A stretch of 64,000 nt of DNA, from assembly GCA_018714895.1 (NCBI GenBank), contig DVMQ01000017.1, forward strand, positions 1-64,000, given 5' to 3'. The first letter of the stretch is position 1; the number at the start of each line of letters is the position of its first letter. The DNA comes from Coprovicinus avistercoris (GTDB taxonomy: Bacteria; Actinomycetota; Coriobacteriia; Coriobacteriales; Atopobiaceae). A program made the translations under genes and the position numbers. The notes below the pieces were generated by a model. That model did not search any database. It saw nothing but the letters and a program-made list of their open reading frames with translations, and was not told where the DNA came from. Positions 1 through 8,500 of this stretch are shown piece by piece.

Positions 1-1
1 C

Positions 2-1141
2 ATCGGTCACGTTGACCACGGCAAGACCACACTGACTGCCGCTATTACCAAGGTTCTCTCTGAGACCGAGGGCTGCAAGGCTGACTTTACTGCGTTCGAG
101 GATATCGATAAGGCTCCCGAGGAGCGCGAGCGTGGTATTACCATTTCTGTTGCTCACGTTGAGTACGAGACCGCTAATCGTCACTATGCTCACGTTGACT
201 GCCCCGGCCACGCTGACTACGTAAAGAACATGATTTCCGGTGCTGCTCAGATGGACGGCGCCATCCTCGTTATTGCCGCCACCGACGGCCCCATGGCTCA
301 GACTCGCGAGCACATCCTCCTCGCTCGTCAGGTCGGCGTTCCTTACATCGTTGTCTTCCTGAACAAGTGCGACATGGTCGACGATGAGGAGCTTATCGAC
401 CTCGTCGAGATGGAGACCCGTGACCTTCTCTCCGAGTACGACTTCCCCGGCGATGATCTCCCAATCATCCGTGGTTCCGCTCTCGGCGCCCTCAATGGCG
501 AGGAGAAGTGGGTTGAGTCTGTCCGCGAGCTCATGAACGCTGTCGACGAGTACATCCCGACTCCTGCTCGTGACAACGAGAAGCCGTTCCTGATGGCTAT
601 CGAGGACGTTATGACCATCTCCGGCCGTGGTACTGTTGCTACCGGCCGTGTCGAGCGCGGTGAGCTCAAGCTCAACGAGCCCGTCGAGATCGTCGGCATC
701 AAGGAGACTCAGTCCTCCGTCTGCACCGGCATCGAGATGTTCCGTAAGACCATGGACTTCTGCGAGGCTGGCGACAACGTTGGTCTTCTTCTCCGCGGCA
801 TCAAGCGCGAGGATATCGAGCGCGGCCAGGTCATCTGCAAGCCCGGCTCCGTTACCCCGCACTCCAAGTTCACCGCTGAGATTTACGTTCTCACCAAGGA
901 CGAGGGCGGCCGTCACACCCCGTTCTTCTCCAACTATCGTCCTCAGTTCTACTTCCGCACCACGGATGTTACTGGCACCATTAAGCTTCCTGAGGGCGTA
1001 GAGATGGCCATGCCTGGCGACCACGTCACCATCGAGGCTGACCTCATTCACCCGATCGCTATGGAGGAGGGCCTCCGCTTCGCTATCCGCGAGGGCGGCC
1101 ACACCGTAGGCGACGGCCGTGTTGCTACCATCATTGAGTAG
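2..1141 (+). CDS. tuf: Elongation factor Tu, 5' end cut by the window edge
   Basis: EF-Tu is the GTPase that delivers aminoacyl-tRNA to the ribosomal A site. The reading frame is open from base 2, inside the P-loop (GHVDHGKT), so about 17 N-terminal residues lie upstream of the window; 379 residues are present. The DCPGH and NKCD motifs of the G domain follow, then domains II and III, ending in the usual basic and beta-rich C-terminus. Codon use is strongly biased (GAG, CTC, GGC), as expected for a very highly expressed gene. It is followed by a strong intrinsic terminator, so it is probably the last gene of its transcript, normally after fusA or alone. Confidence 0.98.
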   Translation: MGHVDHGKTTLTAAITKVLSETEGCKADFTAFEDIDKAPEERERGITISVAHVEYETANRHYAHVDCPGHADYVKNMISGAAQMDGAILVIAATDGPMAQTREHILLARQVGVPYIVVFLNKCDMVDDEELIDLVEMETRDLLSEYDFPGDDLPIIRGSALGALNGEEKWVESVRELMNAVDEYIPTPARDNEKPFLMAIEDVMTISGRGTVATGRVERGELKLNEPVEIVGIKETQSSVCTGIEMFRKTMDFCEAGDNVGLLLRGIKREDIERGQVICKPGSVTPHSKFTAEIYVLTKDEGGRHTPFFSNYRPQFYFRTTDVTGTIKLPEGVEMAMPGDHVTIEADLIHPIAMEEGLRFAIREGGHTVGDGRVATIIE

Positions 1142-1162
1142 TAAACACTAGCTAGCATTTCT

Positions 1163-1198
1163 AGACCCGGCATCATGTGATGTCGGGTCTTCTTTTTT
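1163..1198 (+). terminator. Intrinsic terminator after tuf
   Basis: A 13-bp stem (arms 1163-1175 and 1178-1190, one G-T pair, two-base nominal loop) is followed directly by a T-rich run at 1191-1198. It lies 22 bases after the tuf stop. Confidence 0.9.
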
Positions 1199-1262
1199 GT
1201 TCCGAGACACTGAATGATATTTGAGGGTTTTGTCGAGGAATTAAAATTCGATTAAGTAGTCA

Positions 1263-1292
1263 TTGACAAATACTGCTTAATCCTGGTATCGT
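1263..1292 (+). promoter_or_regulatory. Sigma-70 type promoter for rpmG-tRNA(Trp)
   Basis: A perfect -35 hexamer TTGACA (1263-1268) is followed after 18 bases by TATCGT (1287-1292). It lies just after the tuf terminator and 54 bases before rpmG, so it is the likely start of the rpmG-trnW-secE-nusG transcript. Confidence 0.6.
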
Positions 1293-1345
1293 TTTCCACC
1301 GCACGCAACCTCAAGTCTGGTTGCGCTAGGTTCACAGGAGGTTTC

Positions 1346-1495
1346 ATGCGCACATTGGTTACCCTCGCCTGCACAGAGTGCAAGCGCAGGAACTATACTA
1401 CAAACAAGAACAAGTCCAATAATCCTGAGCGTATGGAGCTCAAGAAGTATTGCCCTTGGTGCCGTAAACACACCGTTCACAAGGAAACGCGTTAA
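1346..1495 (+). CDS. rpmG: 50S ribosomal protein L33
   Basis: This 49-residue protein is L33 of the large subunit, near the E site. It has the family pattern of two CxxC pairs (CTEC near residue 9 and CPWC near residue 36), so it is the zinc-binding form. The start ATG is preceded by AGGAGG at proper spacing. It is followed by tRNA-Trp and secE, a common arrangement for the L33 copy linked to secE-nusG. The length is normal for the family. Confidence 0.96.
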   Translation: MRTLVTLACTECKRRNYTTNKNKSNNPERMELKKYCPWCRKHTVHKETR

Positions 1496-1510
1496 GCTTT
1501 CCTTTTTTAC

Positions 1511-1586
1511 AGGCCAGTAGCTCCAATGGTAGAGCGGCGGTCTCCAAAACCGTTTGTTGAGGGTTCGAGTCCTTCCTGGCCTGCCA
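1511..1586 (+). tRNA. trnW: tRNA-Trp (CCA anticodon)
   Basis: A full cloverleaf can be folded: the 7-bp acceptor stem pairs 1511-1517 with 1576-1582, the discriminator is G1583 and CCA is encoded at 1584-1586. The anticodon loop 1542-1548 carries CCA at 1544-1546, and the T-loop sequence GGTTCGAGTCC is present. Its position between rpmG and secE is conserved in many bacteria. Confidence 0.97.
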
Positions 1587-1595
1587 GTTAACAGC

Positions 1596-1630
1596 ACCGG
1601 CCCGTCCCTAGCGGGGCGGCCGGTTTTTTT
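1596..1630 (+). terminator. Terminator-like hairpin between tRNA-Trp and secE
   Basis: Arms 1596-1602 and 1618-1624 pair as a very G+C-rich stem, followed by seven T (1624-1630). It lies only 32 bases before the secE start, leaving little room for a separate promoter. It therefore probably ends most rpmG-tRNA transcripts and lets some polymerase read into secE-nusG. Confidence 0.85.
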
Positions 1631-1662
1631 GAAGCAAGGTTTTCCCGAAGGGATTGAGACGA

Positions 1663-2031
1663 ATGGCCAATAAGGAGCGCAATAAGAGGAGTGCCCGCAA
1701 GGCTCGCGCTGAGGCGCGTGCTGAACGTGAGGCTGCTCAGCTCGCCTCCACGTCTGCCAACGGCTCTAAGAGCAAAAAATCTGCTCAGCAGTCTAAAGCT
1801 GTTGCTACAAAGAAAGACAAAGGGGAGCGCCGCGGACCTTTTAAGCGTATCCGTGGCTATTTTGCTGATGTTCGCACCGAGATGCATCGTGTCGTTTGGC
1901 CCTCTCGTGCAGAGCTTAAGAACTTCACCTTTGGCGTTGTTGTTATGCTCATTGTCTTTGGTGTAGCAATTTGGCTCGTCGATCTTGGTCTTGTCAGTCT
2001 GCTCTCAGTATTTGCTGGGATGAGGGGGTAG
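1663..2031 (+). CDS. secE: Preprotein translocase subunit SecE
   Basis: SecE is the clamp subunit of the SecYEG channel in the membrane. The 122-residue product has a long basic and alanine-rich N-terminal tail (about 60 residues, probably cytosolic), then the conserved amphipathic helix region (F..VRTEMHRVVWPS) and one hydrophobic membrane segment near residues 85-110. ATG 1663 was chosen over an in-frame TTG at 1654 because the product then starts MANKE and has GAAGGG upstream. The gene ends three bases before the nusG start, so the two are co-translated. Confidence 0.93.
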   Translation: MANKERNKRSARKARAEARAEREAAQLASTSANGSKSKKSAQQSKAVATKKDKGERRGPFKRIRGYFADVRTEMHRVVWPSRAELKNFTFGVVVMLIVFGVAIWLVDLGLVSLLSVFAGMRG

Positions 2032-2033
2032 GA

Positions 2034-2573
2034 ATGTCCAAGCATTGGTACGTTATCCACACCTATTCCGGTTATGAGAACAAGGTGAAGGCAGATCTTG
2101 AACACCGCATTGAGACCTTTGGTCTTGAGAACTCGGTTGTAGATATTCAGATCCCTACCGAAGAGGTTACAGAGCTCAAGGAAGGCGGCAAGCGCGAAAC
2201 CAAGGAAAGTAAAGTATTTCCTGGCTATGTGCTTGTCCGTATGGAAGTTGATGATAACTCCTGGGCAGTTGTTCGTAATACTCCCGGTGTAACTGGTTTT
2301 GTTGGTCTTGACGGAAAGCCTACGCCGCTTTCTCGTGAAGAGTTCAATAAGATTATGCGTCGCACGTCCAAGCGTTCTGTTGCTCCTAAACGCACTTCTA
2401 CTTCAATTGAAGTTGGACAGGCTGTACGTGTTGTTTCTGGGCCTTTGGCTGATTTCGATGGTCAAGTTTCTGAGGTTTTGGCCGAGTCCGGAAAGATCAA
2501 AGTTATGCTCACCATTTTTGGTCGTGAGACTCCTGTTGAGCTCACCGTTGACCAGGTGAACATTATCAGTTAG
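2034..2573 (+). CDS. nusG: Transcription termination/antitermination factor NusG
   Basis: NusG binds the RNA polymerase clamp and links it to Rho or the ribosome. The 179-residue product has the NGN domain (WYVIHTYSGYE at the start, then FPGYVLV and the VRNTPGVTGFVG segment) and a C-terminal KOW domain (VRVVSGPLADFDG). The frame is open further upstream, but the ATG at 2034 right after the secE stop gives the standard SKHWYVIH start. The length is normal and no domain is inserted. Confidence 0.97.
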   Translation: MSKHWYVIHTYSGYENKVKADLEHRIETFGLENSVVDIQIPTEEVTELKEGGKRETKESKVFPGYVLVRMEVDDNSWAVVRNTPGVTGFVGLDGKPTPLSREEFNKIMRRTSKRSVAPKRTSTSIEVGQAVRVVSGPLADFDGQVSEVLAESGKIKVMLTIFGRETPVELTVDQVNIIS

Positions 2574-2583
2574 CAATCACGTT

Positions 2584-2620
2584 TATCTCTCGTTCGGTGA
2601 GGAACAGCTTCTGAGAGATA
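2584..2620 (+). promoter_or_regulatory. Nested hairpin in the rplK leader
   Basis: An outer 8-bp stem (2584-2591 with 2613-2620) encloses an inner 4-bp stem (2592-2595 with 2602-2605). It lies in the 96-base gap between nusG and rplK. The position fits an RNA element for ribosomal-protein feedback on the L11-L1 operon, but it was not matched to a known L1-binding consensus. Confidence 0.4.
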
Positions 2621-2669
2621 GACAGACTATATGAGAGTTCAATTCGTCCTGAATTAGAAAGGCTCAACA

Positions 2670-3101
2670 ATGGCTGCAAAGAAGAACGTAGCTACCGTTA
2701 TTAAGCTTCAGATTCCTGCTGGTGCCGCTAACCCTGCACCTCCAGTCGGTCCTGCTCTTGGTGCCGCACAGGTAAACATCATGCAGTTCTGCCAGGCATT
2801 CAATGCTCAGACTAAGGAGCAGTCTGGCGATATCATTCCTGTTGAGATTACTGTTTATGAGGATCGCAGCTTTGATTTTGTCTGCAAGACTCCTCCTGCA
2901 GCTCACCTCATCAAGAAGGAGCTTGGCCTCAAGAGTGGCTCCGCTGTTCCTCAGCGCGATAAGGTTGGTCAGCTTTCTCAGGAGCAGCTCACCAAGATCG
3001 CTGAGATTAAGATGCCGGATCTTAACGCCAACGACATTGAGGCTGCTAAGAAGATCGTTGCAGGCACCGCTCGCTCCATGGGTGTCACTATCGCTGAGTA
3101 A
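2670..3101 (+). CDS. rplK: 50S ribosomal protein L11
   Basis: L11 forms the GTPase-associated stalk base on 23S rRNA. The 143-residue product has the proline-rich N-terminal motif (IPAGAANPAPPVGPALG) and the C-terminal rRNA-binding part ending KIVAGTARSMGV. The start ATG follows GAAAGG. Gene order rplK-rplA is universal in bacteria. Confidence 0.97.
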   Translation: MAAKKNVATVIKLQIPAGAANPAPPVGPALGAAQVNIMQFCQAFNAQTKEQSGDIIPVEITVYEDRSFDFVCKTPPAAHLIKKELGLKSGSAVPQRDKVGQLSQEQLTKIAEIKMPDLNANDIEAAKKIVAGTARSMGVTIAE

Positions 3102-3188
3102 TTATGTTGTCTAAGGCGTCGATTTAGGCGCCTATTAAATAGTTGTGTGGGAGGGCTTAAGCCCGTCATAACCACAAAGGAGGATGTA

Positions 3189-3896
3189 ATGCCTAAGCAC
3201 GGAAAGAACTATCGCAACGCAGAAGCCAAGGTTGAGTCTGGCAAGCTGTATACCCCGAAGCAGGCTGCAGAGCTTGTTAAGGAGCTTGCTTGCGCCAAGT
3301 TCGACGAGACTGTTGAGTGCTCTATTCGCCTTGGCGTAGATACTCGTAAGGCAGATCAGAACGTCCGTGGTTCCATTTCTCTGCCTCATGGCACCGGCAA
3401 GACTGTTCGTGTTGCTGTTTTTGCTGAGGGTGAGAAGGCTCGCGAGGCTGAAGCTGCCGGCGCCGATATCGTCGGTTCTGACGACCTTGTTGCATCCATT
3501 CAGGCTGGCAACTTTGATTTTGATGCCGCTATTGCTACCCCTAACATGATGGCCAAGGTTGGTCGTCTTGGTAAGCTGCTTGGCCCCCGTGGCCTGATGC
3601 CGAACCCCAAGCTCGGCACCGTTACGATGGATGTTGCCAAGATGGTTGCAGAGCTCAAGGCTGGCCGTGTTGAGTATCGTGCCGATCGCTACGGAATCTG
3701 CCATGTTCCTCTGGGCAAGGTTTCTTTTGATGTTCAGAAGATCGTCGAGAACTATCAGACGCTCATTACTGAGATCCTTCGCGTTAAGCCCGCTTCTGCT
3801 AAGGGCCGCTATGTGAAGAGCGTAGCCTTTTCTTCGACCATGGGACCTGGTGTTCGCGTAGACCCGTCCATGGTTCGCTCTTTGATGGACGAATAG
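3189..3896 (+). CDS. rplA: 50S ribosomal protein L1
   Basis: L1 forms the mobile stalk at the E site and often represses its own mRNA. The 235-residue product has the signature region with GPRGLMPNPKLGTVT near residues 133-147. The frame is open 42 bases further up, but ATG 3189 has a perfect AAGGAGG six bases before it and gives the usual MPKHGKNY start. Confidence 0.97.
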   Translation: MPKHGKNYRNAEAKVESGKLYTPKQAAELVKELACAKFDETVECSIRLGVDTRKADQNVRGSISLPHGTGKTVRVAVFAEGEKAREAEAAGADIVGSDDLVASIQAGNFDFDAAIATPNMMAKVGRLGKLLGPRGLMPNPKLGTVTMDVAKMVAELKAGRVEYRADRYGICHVPLGKVSFDVQKIVENYQTLITEILRVKPASAKGRYVKSVAFSSTMGPGVRVDPSMVRSLMDE

Positions 3897-3911
3897 TTTT
3901 GAATTTCTCAT

Positions 3912-3951
3912 CATCACATGGAATGGATATTGACGTTCATTCCATGTGATG
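3912..3951 (+). promoter_or_regulatory. Long perfect hairpin between rplA and the L10 leader
   Basis: Arms 3912-3925 and 3938-3951 are perfectly complementary over 14 bp around a 12-base loop. No T-run follows, so it is not a typical terminator. An RNA processing site (RNase III-like) or a partial attenuator separating L11-L1 from L10-L12 is possible. Confidence 0.5.
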
Positions 3952-3994
3952 GCAAACTTCTTTCGAGGTTGTTACCTCAAATAGTTGTATATTG

Positions 3995-4125
3995 CACGTT
4001 CGCTGCCAGAGACAGCCGGTGCTCAAAGTTTTGAGCGTAAAGGGAAATCTCCCGCCTGCCGAGGTGGTCTTATGAACTCAGTCTTCTCGAGACCCCGCCT
4101 GGCATGCGCCGAGTGGGGTTTATTT
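3995..4125 (+). promoter_or_regulatory. Ribosomal L10 leader RNA
   Basis: The region has the conserved blocks of the L10(L12)4-binding leader found upstream of rplJ in many Gram-positives: GCTGCCAGAGACAGCCGGTG at 4002-4021 and CCTGCCGAGGTGG at 4055-4067. Between them are the hairpins 4021-4036 (GCTCAA/TTGAGC) and a GGGA/CTCC stem. It ends in a terminator-like stem (4092-4096 with 4115-4119) and a T-rich stretch. By family knowledge, excess L10-L12 complex binds this RNA and reduces rplJ-rplL expression. Confidence 0.8.
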
Positions 4126-4182
4126 ATAGCTCCTCTTGGTGTGCCGAGCACGTGCACGGGAATACTGAGGGAGGTGTAATTC

Positions 4183-4704
4183 ATGCCAGCACAGTCCAAT
4201 GTAGAGATGCTCGAAAAGGTTTCAGCAGAGCTTGAGGCCAATAAGGGCATGTTTGTCATCGATTATCGTGGCCTTTCTGTTAAGGAGGCTCAGGAGCTTC
4301 GTCGCAACCTTCGTGAGGCAAGCTCTGAGATGAAGGTCTTTAAGAACAACATTGTTAAGCTTGCTCTTAGCAAGGCCGGTCTGCCCGCTATCGATGATGT
4401 TCTCGTTGGCACCTGCGCTTGCGTCTTCTATCAGAACGATCCTGTTGACGCAGCTAAGGTTGTCAAAGAGGCAAGCAAGAAGTTCAACAAGATTGAGTTC
4501 CGCGGCGGCATCGTTGATGGTGCTGTTGTTTCCGCAGAGCAGGCAACGGCAATCGCCGATCTTCCTACTCGCGAGGAGCTTATCGCCAAGTTCGTGGGCT
4601 GCATTTCGAACCCGCTTTCCGGTATCGTTCGCGTTTGCAACGGTCCTGCACAGGGTCTCGTTACCGCACTTCACGGCCTGGAGGACCAGCGCAACGCTGC
4701 ATAA
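4183..4704 (+). CDS. rplJ: 50S ribosomal protein L10
   Basis: L10 anchors the L7/L12 dimers to the stalk base. The 173-residue product has the N-terminal rRNA-binding region (DYRGLSVKEAQELRR at about residues 27-41) and a C-terminal helix that would bind L12 dimers. The start has GAGGGAGG upstream. Expression is probably controlled by the L10 leader directly in front. Confidence 0.96.
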   Translation: MPAQSNVEMLEKVSAELEANKGMFVIDYRGLSVKEAQELRRNLREASSEMKVFKNNIVKLALSKAGLPAIDDVLVGTCACVFYQNDPVDAAKVVKEASKKFNKIEFRGGIVDGAVVSAEQATAIADLPTREELIAKFVGCISNPLSGIVRVCNGPAQGLVTALHGLEDQRNAA

Positions 4705-4789
4705 GCGTTTCGCATATGTGCGTGCCTAGTCGCACAAGCAGAAAAGCATTTGAAGGGCACATGCGTGCCCCTAACAAAGGAGAATTGAC

Positions 4790-5164
4790 ATGGCTGTCAC
4801 CAAAGATGAGATCATTGAGGCCCTCAAGGAGATGCCCGCTCTCGAGCTTTCTGAGCTCGTTCACGAGCTCGAGGATGTCTTCGGCGTTTCCGCCGCTGCT
4901 CCTGTTGCAGTAGCTGCTGCTCCTGCAGCCGACGCTGGCGCAGCTGAGGAGAAGACTGACTTTGACGTTGTTCTCGAGGGCTTTGGCGAGAACAAGATTG
5001 CCGTCATCAAGGTTGTCCGTGAGCTCACCAAGCTTGGTCTCAAGGAGGCCAAGGAGGTTGTCGAGAGCGCTCCTAAGGCCGTTCTCGAGGGCGTCAAGAA
5101 GGACGAGGCTGAGGCTGCCAAGGAGAAGCTCGAGGCTGCTGGCGCTGCTGTCACCCTCAAGTAA
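4790..5164 (+). CDS. rplL: 50S ribosomal protein L7/L12
   Basis: This is the multicopy stalk protein that recruits translation factors. The 124-residue product has an N-terminal dimerization helix pair, an alanine-rich hinge (residues ~40-55), and the C-terminal factor-binding domain with GLKEAKEVVE. AAAGGAG precedes the ATG. It is the last gene of the L10-L12 unit and is followed by a hairpin. Confidence 0.97.
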   Translation: MAVTKDEIIEALKEMPALELSELVHELEDVFGVSAAAPVAVAAAPAADAGAAEEKTDFDVVLEGFGENKIAVIKVVRELTKLGLKEAKEVVESAPKAVLEGVKKDEAEAAKEKLEAAGAAVTLK

Positions 5165-5229
5165 GAAATCTCTTACGAAAGAGCCTTTGCAAATCATCCT
5201 GTCTTACTGACAAAGAGATTTGTATAAAA

Positions 5230-5267
5230 GATAAGGGTCAGGCATCAGATGGTGTCTGGCCCTTATC
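5230..5267 (+). terminator. Hairpin after rplL
   Basis: A 15-bp stem with two G-T pairs (5230-5244 with 5253-5267) follows rplL by 65 bases. Only a weak T-run follows, so termination may be incomplete and allow read-through into rpoBC. Confidence 0.65.
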
Positions 5268-5427
5268 ACATATGAATTTGAAAAGTTTTTCAGAAAAGTC
5301 ACGAGTAGAATTTTATTGATATACACGCGAAATTCATATTCGGTGAATGGATTATTTTCATTTCCGCAGGTAGATTAGGTAGCAAAAAATAGCTACTTTA
5401 AAATTGTAAAAATGTCAAGACTAGCGA

Positions 5428-5456
5428 TTGACCCATTTGCTTCACTTCGGTAGATT
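5428..5456 (+). promoter_or_regulatory. Promoter of rpoBC
   Basis: TTGACC (5428-5433), a 17-base spacer and TAGATT (5451-5456) make a near-consensus sigma-70 promoter about 50 bases before the rpoB start. Confidence 0.75.
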
Positions 5457-5506
5457 ACTAGTTTGCGACAACTGCCGCAATTGCCATCTGAAGGAGGAAA
5501 AGCCTG

Positions 5507-8500
5507 GTGCCTATCGCAACGTTTTCCACTCCGTCCGCCGCAAACAAGCGCGAGCGTGTAAGCTTCAGCAAGATTCCAACTGCCTTAGAGCCGCCAAATC
5601 TTATTGAGGTGCAGAAAGAGTCGTTCCATCGCTTCATGACCAAAGGCCTTGATGAGGCTTTTGCCGAGGCATCTCCTATTGAGAATGCCGCCGGAACCAT
5701 GGAGGTAACGTTCGGCGAGCACCAGTTTGGCGACCCGGTGCACTCCATTGCTGAGTGCCAGGCAAAGGACATCTCTTATCAGGTGCCCTTGCTTGTTGAT
5801 GTTCGCTTTGTGAACAAAGAGACCGGAGAAATTAAAGAGCAGCTCGTCTTTATGGGCGACTTCCCGCTCATGACAGATCGAGGCACATTCATTATCAACG
5901 GATCTGAGCGTGTCGTTGTTTCACAGCTCGTCCGTTCCCCGGGCGTGTATTTCGCCCGTGAGATCGACAATGGCGTCGAGGTTCATCGTGTCCAATTCAT
6001 TCCGTCACGTGGTGCATGGCTTGAATTTGAGATCGATAAACGCGGCCAGCTTGTTGTTTCGATCGATCGTAAGCGTCGTCAGTCTGCCACGCTGCTGCTT
6101 CGTGCACTCGGCATTGCAGAATCTGATGACGAAATCATTGCTCTTCTCGGCGATTCTGAGATCGTTCGCTCCACCCTTGAGCGTGATGCTGCTCAAACCC
6201 GCGAAGATGCACTTATCGAGATTTATCGTCGCCAGCGTCCTGGTGAGCCTCCAACTGTAGACTCCGCTCGTACGCTGCTCGAGGGTCTCTTCTTCAATCC
6301 TCAGCGCTACGACCTTGCTCGTGTTGGTCGCTATAAGATCAACAAGAAGCTTGGTTGCGATATCGATCCAACTGAGACGGTACTTACCGAGACAGACATT
6401 GTCTTGGCTCTTCGTTATCTCTTGGCTCTCCATGCCGGCGATCCCAATACGAAGACCGACGATATTGACCACTTCGGCAATCGTCGCGTTCGCACTGTTG
6501 GCGAGCTTGTTGCTAACCAGTTCCGTATTGGTATGAGCCGTATGGAGCGCGTGGTTCGTGAGCGTATGGCATCTCAGGATGTTGACGATATCACGCCACA
6601 GTCGCTTATTAATATTCGCCCGATTGTGGCAGCCATTAAGGAATTCTACGGTTCCAGTCAGCTGTCGCAGTTTATGGACCAGGCTAACCCGCTTTCAGGA
6701 CTTACCAACAAGCGTCGTCTTTCGGCTCTTGGTCCTGGTGGTCTCGCTGGTCATAAGTCTGGCTCCAGCCGTCGTACGAACGTCCCAACAGCTGTTCGTG
6801 ACGTTCACAACTCGCATTATTCACGCATGTGCCCGATTGAGACACCAGAAGGCCCCAACATTGGTCTTATTGGTTCGCTTGCACTCTATGCACATGTCAA
6901 TGAGTACGGCTTTATCGAGGCTCCTTATCGTCGCGTGGTAGACGGTAAAGTTACCGACCAAATCGACTGGATGACGGCTGATGAGGAAGAGTCCCACAAC
7001 ATCGCGCCGGCAAATACCCCAGTCGATCCTAAGACAAACGAGTTTGTAGAGATCGATCCGGTTACCGGTGAGCTGCGTCGTCCCGAACTGGTAGTTGCCC
7101 GTACCCGCGACTTCGACGGCTCCTTCGGTGCTCCTGCTCAGGTGCCCGTAGAAGACGTAGACTACATGGACGTCTCCCCGCGTCAGCTGCTTTCTGTTGC
7201 AGCCACGCTCATTCCGTTCCTCGAGCACGACGATGCTAAGCGTACCCTCATGGGTGCAAACATGCAGCGTCAGGCAGTGCCCCTGATTCGTGCAAGTGCT
7301 CCTTATGTTGGCACTGGTATGGAATCGCGTGCAGCGTATGACTCTGGCGAAATGGTTTGCGCCTCTGGCGATGGTCGTGTCGTTGCAGTAGATGCAAAGC
7401 ACGCTGTTGTCGATCAGGACGGCACACTCGTGCGCTATGAGTTCCCCAAGTTCGAGCGTTCCAATCAGTCTACCTGCATTAATCATCGTCCGATTGTGCA
7501 CGTGGGCGATGAGGTTGTGGCTGGTCAGCCGCTTGCCGATGGCACCTCTATTGAGAAGGGCGAGCTTGCACTCGGTAAGAACCTTCTCGTAGCCTATATG
7601 CCATGGGAAGGCTACAACTACGAGGACGGCATTATTGTCTCCGAGCGTGTTGTTCAGGACGACTTGCTGACTTCAATTTCTATTTCGCGTCATGAAATCG
7701 ATGCTCGTGACACCAAGCTCGGTCCTGAGGAAATCACACGCGAGATTCCTAATCTGTCCGAAGACATGCTCGCAAACCTCGATGAGGACGGCATCATTCG
7801 CGTAGGCGCTGAGGTTGGCCCTGGCGATATTCTGGTCGGAAAAGTTACCCCCAAGGGTGAGACGGCTCTTACGGCAGAAGAGCGCCTGCTCCGCGCTATC
7901 TTCGGTGCAAAAGCACACGATGTTCGTGATACGTCACTCAAGATGCCGCACGGTGCCTATGGCCGTGTTGTTGAGGTTGTACGCTTCAGCCGTGAGGCTG
8001 GCGACGATTTGGCACCTGGTGTTAACGAGCAGGTCCGTGTATATGTTGCACAGCGCCGTAAGATTCAGCAGGGTGACAAGATCTCTGGCCGCCACGGTAA
8101 CAAGGGTGTTGTGTGCCGTGTCCTTCCTGTTGAGGACATGCCGTACATGGCCGACGGTACACCTATCGACGTTCTTCTCGACCCGCTGGGCGTTCCTTCC
8201 CGTATGAATGTTGGCCAGTTGCTCGAGTGCCACCTTGGTTGGGGTGCAGCAAATGGCTGGGATACTGAGTCTGCTGACTCCGATCGCTATGTCCCGGGTC
8301 CCATGTATGTCTCTACGCCCGTCTTTGACGGCGCTACCGACAAAGAGGTTGCTGAGGTCATTCGCCGCACCAACATCAACCTTATGAACAAGGCTCGTGC
8401 TGAGTATGGCGACAACATGCTCGAAGAGTTTGTCCCGCAGCTCAACAGCATGGGTAAGACCACGCTTTATGACGGTCGTACTGGTGAGCCATTCCGCGAT

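Larger units (their letters stand above)
5165..5506 (+). other. Gene-free stretch between rplL and rpoB
   Basis: These 342 bases hold the rplL terminator-like hairpin (5230-5267), an A+T-rich stretch, and the strong rpoB promoter (5428-5456) with about 50 bases of leader. No ORF with a convincing start or homology was seen. The arrangement makes rpoBC at least partly independent of rplJL. Confidence 0.7.

Noticed and set aside
3985..4179. 64-codon plus-strand frame before rplJ
   Set aside because: It coincides with the L10 leader RNA, has no family resemblance and is better explained as structured leader.
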